Shown here: positions 45,423-54,214 of the stretch, piece after piece | How positions within the stretch are numbered: the stretch's first letter is position 1 | Layout: each line of letters starts with the position of its first letter | Origin: an uncultured Planctomycetales bacterium | GTDB taxonomy: Bacteria; Planctomycetota; Planctomycetia; Pirellulales; S012-138 | Direction: 5' to 3' | Assembly (NCBI GenBank): GCA_937982665.1 | Contig: CALJLD010000075.1 | Coordinates: forward strand, 29,301-93,300 | DNA length: 64,000 bases | Position numbers and translations under genes: made by a program | The notes under the pieces: model-generated | The model's database searches: none | What the model saw: only the letters and a program-made list of their open reading frames with translations | Told to the model about the DNA's origin: nothing

Positions 45423-46928
45423 ATGACTCCCCTGCGAAGAGCCCAGCATTACCTGATTCTATGCGCGATTGCCGCCGCCTGCCTGCCAGCGGCATCCGTT
45501 CAAGCCGAAGTTCGACTTCCGGCAATCTTCAGCGACAACATGGTCCTGCAGCGGGAGATGGAAATCCCCGTCTGGGGTTGGGCAGACGCCGGAGAAACGG
45601 TCACCATCACTTTGGGCGATCAAGAAGTTCAAGCGACAGCCAACGACAAAGGTGAGTTCTCCGCCAGGCTTGCGGCGATGGACGTCGGCGGTGGAAAACT
45701 GGAACTCAAAGTCGCCGGCTCGGCAAGTGAAGTCACTTGCTCCAACGTCTTGATCGGCGAGGTCTGGCTGGCGTCTGGCCAATCCAACATGGAATGGGCC
45801 GTGCAACGTGCGGACAACGCTGATGAAGAGATTGAGGCGGCCGATCATCCGGAAATTCGTTTGTTCCAAATTCCCCATGTTGTTTCCGGAACACCGCAGG
45901 ATGATGTGAATGCCACTTGGAAGGAGTGCTCGCCGGAGACGATTCGCGGCTTCTCCGCGGTGGCCTATTACTTTGGCCGTGAATTGCATCGCGATCTCGC
46001 GTTGCCGATTGGGTTGATTGACAGTTCCTGGGGCGGCACGCGGATTGAGCCGTGGACTCCGCCGGAAGGCTTCGCCGGAATGACCCAACTCGAAGAAATC
46101 TCCAAGCGGATCACGGATGCCAACAAGCAATATGATGAGCTAGTCGCAGCCAACCCTGACGAAACGCCAGCCCATCCGTTGGCGGAAAACAACCGGCAGC
46201 CGACGGCACTCTACAACGGGATGATTCACGGGATTGTGCCGTACGGTATTCGTGGCGCTATTTGGTATCAGGGCGAATCCAATCGCGGTGATGCGATGAA
46301 CTACTTCTACAAAATGGATGCGCTGATCTCCGGATGGCGAGAGATCTGGGACCAAGGCAATTTCCCGTTCTATTTCGTTCAGTTAGCGCCCTACAAGTAT
46401 GGCGGCAGTGAGACCGCACTCCCGGAAATGTGGGAAGCTCAAACGGCCGCGCTGACAATTCCCAACACCGGCATGGCCGTGACTGTCGATATTGGCAACG
46501 TCAGCGATATTCACCCCACTAACAAACAAGAGGTTGGTCGCCGCCTGGCGCTTTGGGCTTTGGCGAATAACTACGGCAAGAGTCGCCTGATCTTTTCCGG
46601 ACCGTCGTACACCGGCATGAGCACAACCGGCAACAAAGTGCGATTGCGGTTTGAACACGTCGGCGCAGGATTGACAACGAACGACGGCGAGGATCCCTCG
46701 CACTTTGAGATTGCAGGCGAAGATGGAGAATTCGTTCCGGCCCAAGCCAAGATTGTGGGCAATGCCGTGGAAGTTTGGGCGGATAGTGTCGCCGAACCCA
46801 CGCAAGTCCGCTACGGATGGCATCAGGAAGCCGAACCGAACCTGATGAACAAAGACGGCCTGCCAGCTTCGCCCTTCCGCACAAACAAGCCGCGGATTGT
46901 GCGAGGTGATCGCCGCACGGGCAGATAG
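45423..46928 (+). CDS. sialate O-acetylesterase (SGNH-type), secreted
   Basis: 501 residues from MTPLRRAQHYLILCAIAAAC, a signal peptide ending near VQAE; an upstream ATG 16 codons earlier is less likely. The nucleophile Ser is in WLASGQSNMEW, and GAIWYQGESNRGD and SDIHPTNKQEVGRRLALWAL (Asp-x-x-His block) complete the SGNH catalytic set. Removes O-acetyl groups from sialic acids or other sugars such as algal or plant polysaccharides. A beta-rich C-terminal part follows. It ends 22 bases before a strong terminator. Confidence 0.92.
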   Translation: MTPLRRAQHYLILCAIAAACLPAASVQAEVRLPAIFSDNMVLQREMEIPVWGWADAGETVTITLGDQEVQATANDKGEFSARLAAMDVGGGKLELKVAGSASEVTCSNVLIGEVWLASGQSNMEWAVQRADNADEEIEAADHPEIRLFQIPHVVSGTPQDDVNATWKECSPETIRGFSAVAYYFGRELHRDLALPIGLIDSSWGGTRIEPWTPPEGFAGMTQLEEISKRITDANKQYDELVAANPDETPAHPLAENNRQPTALYNGMIHGIVPYGIRGAIWYQGESNRGDAMNYFYKMDALISGWREIWDQGNFPFYFVQLAPYKYGGSETALPEMWEAQTAALTIPNTGMAVTVDIGNVSDIHPTNKQEVGRRLALWALANNYGKSRLIFSGPSYTGMSTTGNKVRLRFEHVGAGLTTNDGEDPSHFEIAGEDGEFVPAQAKIVGNAVEVWADSVAEPTQVRYGWHQEAEPNLMNKDGLPASPFRTNKPRIVRGDRRTGR

Positions 46929-46950
46929 CCTTCGAATCTTGATGCGTAAG

Positions 46951-46990
46951 AGACAACGGTCCGGTGGATGCCGGGCGCCGTTGTCTTTTT
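46951..46990 (+). terminator. terminator after sialate O-acetylesterase
   Basis: AGACAACGG (46951-46959) pairs with CCGTTGTCT (46978-46986) over an 18-base loop that can itself form a CCGG mini-stem, and is followed by TTTT. A plausible Rho-independent terminator for the upstream gene, before the convergent aroE-like gene. Confidence 0.7.
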
Positions 46991-47006
46991 GCCATTGGCC
47001 AATTAC

Positions 47007-48122
47007 TCAAACGCCAAAGAACTCTTCCAACGCATCCTGCACGACGTCGACGTCAGGTTTTACGCCGGTCCAAAGCTCAAACGCAATGGCCGCTTGCTGC
47101 GCAAGCATGCCGACGCAGTCCAACGCCTGGCAGCCGTGTTCGACTGCTTCCAAAAGGAACCGCGTCTTTGTGGGACTGATGGCAATGTCCACCGCCAAGG
47201 TTACGCCTTCCATCGAATCAGCGGCGATCTCCAACCGTGAGTTGGGATCAAACTGGCCGATTGTTGTGGCATTGATGACCAGGTGCGTGCCGGCAGGGAT
47301 ATCGTACTCGTCAGTCCACTCGTAGTAGTTGGCGATGGCGCGACCGCTTGTGTTTTCCGGCTCCGCAGAAGGTGCGTCGGCGTCTGACTGTTGGGCGGTT
47401 TCAGCCGCGGCGGCCTCCGCTTGTTGCTGAGGTTCGACACTGCTGGTTTCCGTGGAAGGCGCTTCTTTGGATGCGGTCGAATCTTCGCTGGGAGCTGCTT
47501 CGCCTTCCGCAGCGCTTGCATCATCGGGTGCATCATCGGCCTTGCCGTGAGGCTGATCTTCCGTCGGCGCTTCTGCTATCGGGTCAGCGGATACTTCAGG
47601 CGGCTGGAAGTTCGCATTGAGCAATTCGACAAGCGCTTCACCCCGCTCGCGCGAGCGATTGACGATGGTGATACTGCCACAACCGGCCTTGGCCAATTCC
47701 ACGGCGATTGCCCTGGCCGCGCCGCCAGCACCAAACAGTACTACGTTGCTGCTCTGCAGCTCGATGTGGCCATCAAGCGCTTGCAAGAAGCCTGGCCCTT
47801 CGGTGTTTTCGCCAACGAGTTTATCGTCTTCGCGTCGAATGCAGTTGACCGCCTGCGAGAGCGTGGCCGATTCGGCAAGTTCATCCAACAGCGGGACAAC
47901 TTCGAGCTTGTGAGGCGTGGCGAGGTTAGCGCCGCGGAAGCGCATTGCTCTCATGCCGCTGATGGCCGCTTGCAGATCATCTGGACGAATGTCCAACGTC
48001 AGGTAGCGCCAGTCCAGGTCATGATGAGCGAACGCGCGCTCCATCATGAACTGCGAAGGGTTCCCGCCAGTCGGGTGGCCAAACGAAGCGCAAATCGGCT
48101 GTAGATGTTCGTCCATCGTCAT
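47007..48122 (-). CDS. aroE: shikimate dehydrogenase family protein with acidic insertion
   Basis: 371 residues, about 95 longer than usual. The N-terminal substrate domain has RGANLATPHKLEV with the conserved PHK Lys. The canonical catalytic Asp of NTDG is Glu here (ENTEGPGF), and the usual SLSP shikimate-binding Ser motif reads GNPSQF. The NADP-binding part has VVLFGAGGAARAIAVELA, NATTIGQFD and CVGMLAQQAAIAFELWTG. An Ala/Glu/Ser/Pro-rich low-complexity insert (about residues 180-275) sits between the NADP motif and NATT. It reduces dehydroshikimate if it is still an AroE; a related substrate is possible. Confidence 0.85.
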   Translation of the reverse strand: MTMDEHLQPICASFGHPTGGNPSQFMMERAFAHHDLDWRYLTLDIRPDDLQAAISGMRAMRFRGANLATPHKLEVVPLLDELAESATLSQAVNCIRREDDKLVGENTEGPGFLQALDGHIELQSSNVVLFGAGGAARAIAVELAKAGCGSITIVNRSRERGEALVELLNANFQPPEVSADPIAEAPTEDQPHGKADDAPDDASAAEGEAAPSEDSTASKEAPSTETSSVEPQQQAEAAAAETAQQSDADAPSAEPENTSGRAIANYYEWTDEYDIPAGTHLVINATTIGQFDPNSRLEIAADSMEGVTLAVDIAISPTKTRFLLEAVEHGCQALDCVGMLAQQAAIAFELWTGVKPDVDVVQDALEEFFGV

Positions 48123-48193
48123 GAAAAATTCATCGGGAGGGCAAGTCGCTCTTGCCGCCGTCCCTTTTGCTTCTTCTTAAAACTCAACGTGCT

Positions 48194-49096
48194 TTAGAAA
48201 CTGAGCATTTGCCGCAGTTGCGTAAATCGCTCATCAATTTGTCTTCGATCAATCTGCTTCATCCGATCCAGACTGAAATCCTCAACATTGTAGCTGGCCA
48301 CAACCGAGCCATAGGCCATGGCTTCTTTAAGCGTCTGCGGGTCGCTCTTCAGTTGCTCGGCCAGATAGCCCATCATTCCGCCGGCAAAACTGTCCCCGGC
48401 TCCGGTGGGATCAACAACCTGCGGCGTGGGATACGCTGGGAGAACGAAGCGTTGCTCACGACCAAAGAAGAGCGCGCCGTGTTCGCCTTTCTTGATGACA
48501 ACAAACTTTGGCCCCAGGGCCAGGATGCGCTCGCCGGCGCGAATCACATTTTCATCATCAACCAGCAGCTTGGCTTCGCTGTCATTCAGGACCAGGCCGT
48601 CAACTTTCTGCAGCAGCTCTTTGAGTTCGTCATTCTGAATGTTGATCCACAGGTCCATCGTGTCGGCGACGACAAGTTCCGGATTGTCCACCTGACTCAA
48701 AACGTGCATTTGATTCTTCGGCGCGTCATTGCCCAAGTAAACAAATTTGGACGCGCGCTGTTCCGGGGAAAGTTCCGCTTGAAAACTCTCCAGTACGTTG
48801 AGATGCACATCCAGCGTCTCGCGGTCATTCATGTTGGGCAAGTACTTGCCGCTCCAGCGAAACGTCTTGCCGCCGGGGACGGTATGAATGCCTGACGTAT
48901 CAATTCCCCTGGCTTGCAGAAACTGCGTATGTTCTTCCGGCCAATCTTCGCCCACTACGCCCACCATCTGCAGCTTTGTGAAGAAACTGGCCGCGTACGA
49001 AAAATGCACGGCCGAGCCACCCAGGATGTTTTCTCGGCGGTCTGTGGGGGTTTCGACGCTATCAAACGCAATTGAGCCAACAACAAGCAATGGCAT
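48194..49096 (-). CDS. PfkB family carbohydrate/nucleoside kinase
   Basis: 300 residues from MPLLVVGSIAFDSVETPTDR; the longer open frame upstream is not conserved. Seen: GGSAVHFSYAASFF, GVVGEDWPEEH, NDSEAKLLVDDENVI and the signature VVDPTGAGDSFAGGMMGYLA with the catalytic Asp of GAGDSF. The ATP-dependent kinase acts on a sugar, nucleoside or related alcohol; the acceptor cannot be read. It is divergent from the SH3-domain gene. Confidence 0.9.
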   Translation of the reverse strand: MPLLVVGSIAFDSVETPTDRRENILGGSAVHFSYAASFFTKLQMVGVVGEDWPEEHTQFLQARGIDTSGIHTVPGGKTFRWSGKYLPNMNDRETLDVHLNVLESFQAELSPEQRASKFVYLGNDAPKNQMHVLSQVDNPELVVADTMDLWINIQNDELKELLQKVDGLVLNDSEAKLLVDDENVIRAGERILALGPKFVVIKKGEHGALFFGREQRFVLPAYPTPQVVDPTGAGDSFAGGMMGYLAEQLKSDPQTLKEAMAYGSVVASYNVEDFSLDRMKQIDRRQIDERFTQLRQMLSF

Positions 49097-49378
49097 GGGC
49101 GGGAACGCGCTTTCTTTGGAGTTTGTGAAGGGAGAGTTTGTCGGGGACGAATCTTTCGGCCACGAGTGGTCCGAGACAAAGCCGCCATTATCGGACACGC
49201 ACGGCTGCCAGCAAGGGCGAGCTTGGGCGACCACCCTGGCAACGAGGCCGAACTCACCTTGCCACCACGGCGGAATTGCGGTATCAGCCGCACGTCTTCT
49301 TCCACAACTTCCATTTTCGCTTGGGCGTCTGCGCGCATGCATGCGCTTATGCGATCGTTTCTCTTTGCGGGTCGGACT

Positions 49379-50620
49379 ATGCTGCGCGCATTGCTGGCGA
49401 AAGTCGCGTTGTTGGTTTGTGTGATCGTACTGTGTTTCAGCACGATACACCCAGCTGCCGCGCAATCTGGCAATCCTGCATCCAACGCTTCGTATCAAGC
49501 GATGGTCATCTCACAAAACGCCGAGGTTCGCAGTGGACCAGGCCGCGAGTATTACGCGACACAACCCATTGCCGCACGCGAGCAAGTCCAAGTGTTTGGC
49601 GCTCAAGCCGGTTGGCTGGCAATTCGTCCGCCGGAGGGGAGTTTCAGCTGGCTCCGCGCGGATGATTTGCGATTCCAACCTGCGGCTGATGCGAATTCGG
49701 GACTCTCGACGGCTTTGATCCGCGGCAGCGGCGTGATCTCGCAGATTGGTTCGCAGCTGACCGGAGATCGCGATGTTTGGCAGATTGAACTCAAGAAAGA
49801 TGAGTTGGTTTATGTGTTAGGGCGTGACGCGGAAGACCCGGACTGGGTGAAGATCGCTCCGCCTGCTGGCGAGTTTCGTTGGATTCGCGAAACGGATGTT
49901 CGTCGCATGGATCCAAGCGACACCTACATGGAAGATCGCGAGGTACCGCGATCGGGCACTCGTGACCAGAACGTTACGCGAGGTACGAACAATTGGGCAG
50001 GTCGCACGGTTGCGCAACAACTGGAAGACATCAACCTGAAGCTCACAGATGCCGTGAGCTTTGCGGCAGGATCAGAAGAATTGCAGCAACTGTATGATCG
50101 GGCGGAAGACGCTTGGTCGCGAGCCACGGACCCGCAAGATCTGCAGGCGGCCAAGGAAATCGCCGGCCGGATTGAAACATTCTTGCTCCTCGCTCAGCGG
50201 CAGGAAAAATTGGGCCGGAACATTTCCGCAAGCAGTCGTTCCATTGCCACAAACGCGCCGACAATTCGTCCGAGCGAGCGCGGCAACGCCGGTGTCACCC
50301 AAATCGCAGGCAGAGACGCTGCGAACTCATCCCAAGATCCACCGACGCCCGGCGCGTCCGAACCGCGTTACGACGCGGCGGGAATCTTAACGCCAGTCAG
50401 TTCCGGCAATGCATCCGCGCCGCAATACGCGTTGTTGGACGAAGAAGGCAAGTTGAAGTTTTATCTCACGGCCGCGCCCGGGATGCGGCTGCAAGCATTC
50501 GAAGGGCACTATATCGGCGTGACGGGCAACCGCGGCTTTTCGCCTGAACTCAATGCCCGACATGTGACAGCACGTCAGGTGCATGCATTGGACACACCCA
50601 TCCGCCGCGAGCTGCCGTAA
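49379..50620 (+). CDS. secreted SH3-domain protein
   Basis: 413 residues from ATG 49379, chosen because MLRALLAKVALLVCVIVLCF is the best signal peptide (cleavage near PAAAQ); ATGs at 49337 and 49349 are alternatives. A bacterial SH3 domain lies at about residues 45-105 (AMVISQNAEVRSGPGREYYA, GWLAIRPPEGSFSWLRADD) and a second SH3-like unit at about 115-185. A helical middle and a C-terminal domain (YALLDEEGKLKFYLTAAPGM) follow. Likely an envelope or peptidoglycan-associated protein. It is followed by two small lipoprotein genes on the same strand. Confidence 0.82.
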   Translation: MLRALLAKVALLVCVIVLCFSTIHPAAAQSGNPASNASYQAMVISQNAEVRSGPGREYYATQPIAAREQVQVFGAQAGWLAIRPPEGSFSWLRADDLRFQPAADANSGLSTALIRGSGVISQIGSQLTGDRDVWQIELKKDELVYVLGRDAEDPDWVKIAPPAGEFRWIRETDVRRMDPSDTYMEDREVPRSGTRDQNVTRGTNNWAGRTVAQQLEDINLKLTDAVSFAAGSEELQQLYDRAEDAWSRATDPQDLQAAKEIAGRIETFLLLAQRQEKLGRNISASSRSIATNAPTIRPSERGNAGVTQIAGRDAANSSQDPPTPGASEPRYDAAGILTPVSSGNASAPQYALLDEEGKLKFYLTAAPGMRLQAFEGHYIGVTGNRGFSPELNARHVTARQVHALDTPIRRELP

Positions 50621-50728
50621 CGATTCAAACTCACCTGGACGAAAATCTGCCTGTCTGCGAGACTCCGTCACGCTTTCCCAAAAAGTCGAACCACTGCGTT
50701 TGCGCGCGGCTGTCGCCAAGGTACGAAG

Positions 50729-50950
50729 ATGAACATCGAAAACATCGTTGTTTCCAATCACAAGTTGGAGTCAGACTCCGCCGCGTTGAGCGGAAGCTTT
50801 TGGCGACGGGCCTGCCTTGTGGTTTTGCTTTTGGCCATCGGCAATCTCTCCGGATGTTCCTGGTTCTTCCCGCAGGAACCTCAAAACCCAGAGACCGTGC
50901 AAGAGTTCATGAGGCAGCCACGCCCCGGTAACGGAATCATGGGCCGATAG
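50729..50950 (+). CDS. small lipoprotein
   Basis: 73 residues. After a polar leader, ACLVVLLLAIGNLSGCSWFF gives a lipoprotein signal with lipobox NLSGC. The mature part is about 30 residues, Pro/Gln-rich. The ATG at 50729 gives a 40-residue leader; no internal start is better. It lies 108 bases after the SH3-domain gene. Confidence 0.65.
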   Translation: MNIENIVVSNHKLESDSAALSGSFWRRACLVVLLLAIGNLSGCSWFFPQEPQNPETVQEFMRQPRPGNGIMGR

Positions 50951-51000
50951 CCGCGACAGCAACGAAACTCGTACGAGAGTCGCCACCAGGCAAAGATACT

Positions 51001-51231
51001 ATGACGAATCTCATTCGCAGCCGCCGGTTTACTTTGGCCATCCTTCTTGGGTTGGCCTGTTTCTCTGGCTGCGCGAATGGTCTGACCGGTGGCCGGTCGA
51101 TGTTTGCCACCGTGCCGGGCACAGGCGGAGACGCATCGGACGAAGAGATCATTGCCCGATCGAACAGAGATCCCTGGCAGCCAGGTTCCCCATTCACGGT
51201 GAACACCGGTCCGCAAGTCTCAGTGCGCTGA
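51001..51231 (+). CDS. small lipoprotein
   Basis: 76 residues. RRFTLAILLGLACFSGC is a clear lipoprotein signal peptide with lipobox CFSGC. The mature part is Gly/Asp/Ser-rich and short. It lies 50 bases after the previous lipoprotein gene, so both and the SH3 gene may form one operon. Convergent with the epimerase gene. Confidence 0.7.
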   Translation: MTNLIRSRRFTLAILLGLACFSGCANGLTGGRSMFATVPGTGGDASDEEIIARSNRDPWQPGSPFTVNTGPQVSVR

Positions 51232-51254
51232 TCCGAGATTGATTGGGAGCACCT

Positions 51255-52295
51255 TCATTTCTTGGGCCGTTTCTTTTTGGGGTGCTTGAGCCAGCCCTGC
51301 TCAATGTACCACTCCGCAGTCTGGTTGATCCGCTCTTGCAGAGATGCGCCCGGACGCCAATCCAGTTGCGAAGTAATCTTCACGGCGGAACACGACCACC
51401 CGCCGGCGCGCGCTTCGCGAATCTTATCGAAGTTGAGAATCTGCGGCTTGCGGCGAATCCGACCAGCCATTTCAGATCCGGCCGCGGCAACCCACGCCAA
51501 CGCTATTGGCATGCGGAGCACTCGCACTCGATCTCTCGCTAGCCCCTGGCCGATGATGTCGCCAAGCTCAGAATACGTTGGTTGCTCTTCATGAGCCGCG
51601 TAATACCAGCCTTGCCCTTTGGCTTCGCTAGGGGAAGTGATTCGCTCTCCGCTGCGGCCCACGCAATGAACGGCCGTGGCCAGGTCCGCGGCATAAACAA
51701 GTGAGAAGCGGCCTCTGCCGGAACCGGCCACAACATGCAAGCCATGTTGGGCAATCGGCTTGAACATCTCGAACACATCGCGGTCGCCTTCGCCAAAGAC
51801 TATGGGAGGGCGAACGACCGAGAGCGGCACTTTGTCCGCAAACTGTGCCGCGGCTTGTTCGGCCGCAAGCTTGCTCTTGCCGTATAAGGAAACTGGCTGC
51901 GGAGTATCTGTCTCATTCAATGCGCGATCTGACGGCGCAGGCCCGGCTGCCGCCAAAGAAGAAACGACAACCACCACCGGTGGCGATTCTCGTGCTGCCG
52001 CGGCTTCAAGCAGGTTATTCGTCCCGAGAACATTCACGCGATCAAAATCCGCCCGGCGAAATGCCTTCACCAGTCCCGCCAGGTGGTAGACAACATCCAC
52101 ACGCTCAAGTGCTGCCGGCAGCGATTTTGGGTCGGTCACGTCGGCCGTGACAAACTCAACGTCAAATTCTTCCAGGCGTTGCGTGTTTGACGTCGCCCGC
52201 CGCATGCAGACCACCTCGTCGCCCGCAGCGCGAAGAACTTTCGCCAGGTGAGGTCCGATGAAACCTGTCGCACCAGTGATCAGCACACGCGGCAT
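51255..52295 (-). CDS. NAD-dependent epimerase/dehydratase family protein
   Basis: 346 residues. The Rossmann motif RVLITGATGFIGPHLAKVL opens the protein, and YGKSKLAAE (Tyr-x3-Lys) is the catalytic motif, with VVVVSSLAAAG supplying the Ser. VVRPPIVFGEGDRDVF is typical of extended SDR members. C-terminal HPKKKRPKK is basic. The substrate (nucleotide sugar, sterol-like or other) is unknown. It is downstream of the P-II gene on the same strand, about 60 bases away. Confidence 0.9.
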   Translation of the reverse strand: MPRVLITGATGFIGPHLAKVLRAAGDEVVCMRRATSNTQRLEEFDVEFVTADVTDPKSLPAALERVDVVYHLAGLVKAFRRADFDRVNVLGTNNLLEAAAARESPPVVVVVSSLAAAGPAPSDRALNETDTPQPVSLYGKSKLAAEQAAAQFADKVPLSVVRPPIVFGEGDRDVFEMFKPIAQHGLHVVAGSGRGRFSLVYAADLATAVHCVGRSGERITSPSEAKGQGWYYAAHEEQPTYSELGDIIGQGLARDRVRVLRMPIALAWVAAAGSEMAGRIRRKPQILNFDKIREARAGGWSCSAVKITSQLDWRPGASLQERINQTAEWYIEQGWLKHPKKKRPKK

Positions 52296-52357
52296 AAGTG
52301 AGGATTGAAGTTTGCAGTGGAATTGTTGTGCGAATCGCGGCGAGTGAGATCATCGCG

Positions 52358-52705
52358 CTACACAGATCCTGGCCCGCGCTGAGCGTCAGCGATGTCGATG
52401 ACTTCGACAACCGGCAGGATGAAGACCTTTCCATCACCCAAGCTGCCAGCAGCGCCCGTCCGCGCCACACCGCCAATTGCCTGCAGTGTCCGGTCGACAA
52501 AGTCATCATTGACGACGATGTGCAATTCCACGCGACGCAGCAAGTCTTTGGTGAACTCCTGCCCTCTGTAGTAATCTGCCACGCCGGAGCGATGTCGATA
52601 CGCCTGAGCATCGCAGATGGTGAAATGATTGACCTCGGCGCGCTCCAGCGCCTGCCGCACGGCATCAAGTTTCGTTGGCTGAATGGTGGCGATGATAAGC
52701 TTCAT
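52358..52705 (-). CDS. divergent P-II family signalling protein
   Basis: 115 residues with the P-II fold: MKLIIATIQPTKLDAVRQAL, YYRGQEFTKDLL, HIVVNDDFVDRTLQAI and GSLGDGKVFILPVVEVIDI. By alignment to E. coli GlnB, position 51 (uridylylated Tyr) is Phe, 37 and 39 (Gly and Gln for ATP/2-oxoglutarate binding) are Arg, 58 (Lys) is Arg, and the C-terminal Arg101/Arg103 pair is missing. Nitrogen sensing by uridylylation is therefore unlikely; another effector or none is possible. No amtB, glnA or glnD is nearby. Confidence 0.88.
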   Translation of the reverse strand: MKLIIATIQPTKLDAVRQALERAEVNHFTICDAQAYRHRSGVADYYRGQEFTKDLLRRVELHIVVNDDFVDRTLQAIGGVARTGAAGSLGDGKVFILPVVEVIDIADAQRGPGSV

Positions 52706-52976
52706 AGCGGGCTTCCCGACCTCAAAGCGTAACCGCTATCGTCGCTTGCCGCGAAGCCTATTTGCCTGGAGAGTCAGCAAAAAACGTCGCGGATCAACGC
52801 GAATTGCCTGCTGGCACAATTGAACTTCCAGAGGGCTCGGCCTATCGTTGAGGTTGGAGGGCGGCTGGTAACCCGTAGCCAAGTCATCAGGCTGACCAAC
52901 TCAAGCAGATGAAGTCCGCGACCGACTCCTGGCAAATTGGTGTCATGTGATCGTCGCGATTTGAGGTCCATATTCC

Positions 52977-54179
52977 ATGTCAGCGGAGAGTTTCCGCGTT
53001 GCCGTCCATAGCGATGACTACTTCCCCAACATTGGCGGGGTGGCCACGCATGTGCACGAGTTGACTGCCGCGCTTGTCAACTTGGATGTTCGCGCTGCAG
53101 TCATCACCGGCAAGCCGCCAATTGCCGACAAACCGTCGCTCAAGTTCCGCAGCGAGCCCGGACCTCCCCCGGTGCTGCGGTTGTCGAAGCAACCTCCCAT
53201 CTTCGCGCGATACTACGCGGCGGCATGCCGCAAAGCCATTCAAGAAGCTTTGGCCGCTGCGAATGATGAGCCGCTGATTTTTCACAGCCACTATCATCAA
53301 CCATGGTGGGTTGATTCGAGTTGGCCACAAGTGTTTACCAACCACACTTCAATGTTCTTGCAGGAAGTGGGGTTGGGACGAACAGAGTATTGGCGGAAAC
53401 GGCTTTCCGTTTTTGATGCTTTCATTGCTCCTAGCACGGAACTTGCCCAAGGCATGGTTGATCTGGGAGTGGCGGAAGATCGTGTCACGTACATCCCCAA
53501 TGGCGTCGATGCGGAGAAGTTTCAGCCGAATGCCGAAGCCCGCGCGGCCGTTCGTCAACGTCTTGAGATTGCCGAAGACGCGATTGTATTGCTGAGCGCC
53601 CGGCGGATCGTGCCAAAGAACGGCGTCATCGATCTCGTCCACGCGTTGAGATACCTGGAGCCACAGGTCGATGCGTCCAAGCTGGCGAAAGTGGTGCTGG
53701 TCATCGCAGGCAATGAACCCAAGCCAATTTGCAGTTATCAGCCGGAAACCTTGGAATCTTTGAGACGGACAGATTTGGGCCGCAAAGCGCTCGTCCTGGG
53801 CGAAGTCCCCAATCATGACATGCCGGAGTTGTTCGCGGCGGCCGACATCTCCGTGCTGCCATCGCTCAAGGAAGCCACCAGCATCGCCGGGCTTGAGGCC
53901 ATGGCCAGCGGCGTTCCATTGGTCGGCACCAAAGTTGGCGGAGTTCCCGACCTGATCACCGACGAGGAAGATGGACTGCTGGTCGATCACGGAAACTCCG
54001 TGGAATTGGCAGCGGCGCTGGCCAAAATGATCAACAATGACCAGCTGCGGCAAACCATGTCTCGCCGCGTTCGAGAAAAAGCGGCCACCCAGTTTTCCTG
54101 GGAGACGATCGCCAAACGAACAATGGATGTTTATCGGCAAGCCAGGGAATTGGCAGCCGAGAGAAATCAGAATCAATAG
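52977..54179 (+). CDS. GT4-type glycosyltransferase
   Basis: 400 residues. N-terminal YFPNIGGVATHVHELTAALV, middle YIPNGVDAEKFQPN and the GT4 EX7E motif in SLKEATSIAGLEAMASGVPL followed by GTKVGGVPDLI are the family marks. A retaining transferase that uses a nucleotide sugar to extend a lipid- or saccharide-linked acceptor. It is the first of three GT4-like genes in a row, 8 bases before the next. The ATG at 52977 follows GAGGTCCAT. Confidence 0.92.
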   Translation: MSAESFRVAVHSDDYFPNIGGVATHVHELTAALVNLDVRAAVITGKPPIADKPSLKFRSEPGPPPVLRLSKQPPIFARYYAAACRKAIQEALAAANDEPLIFHSHYHQPWWVDSSWPQVFTNHTSMFLQEVGLGRTEYWRKRLSVFDAFIAPSTELAQGMVDLGVAEDRVTYIPNGVDAEKFQPNAEARAAVRQRLEIAEDAIVLLSARRIVPKNGVIDLVHALRYLEPQVDASKLAKVVLVIAGNEPKPICSYQPETLESLRRTDLGRKALVLGEVPNHDMPELFAAADISVLPSLKEATSIAGLEAMASGVPLVGTKVGGVPDLITDEEDGLLVDHGNSVELAAALAKMINNDQLRQTMSRRVREKAATQFSWETIAKRTMDVYRQARELAAERNQNQ

Positions 54180-54214
54180 ACCGAAGAATGTCGGAGTTCG
54201 TGAGAACGGATGCC

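Noticed and set aside
47391..48104. 237-codon plus-strand frame inside the aroE-like gene
   Set aside because: Antisense shadow of the acidic insertion and conserved N-terminal domain.
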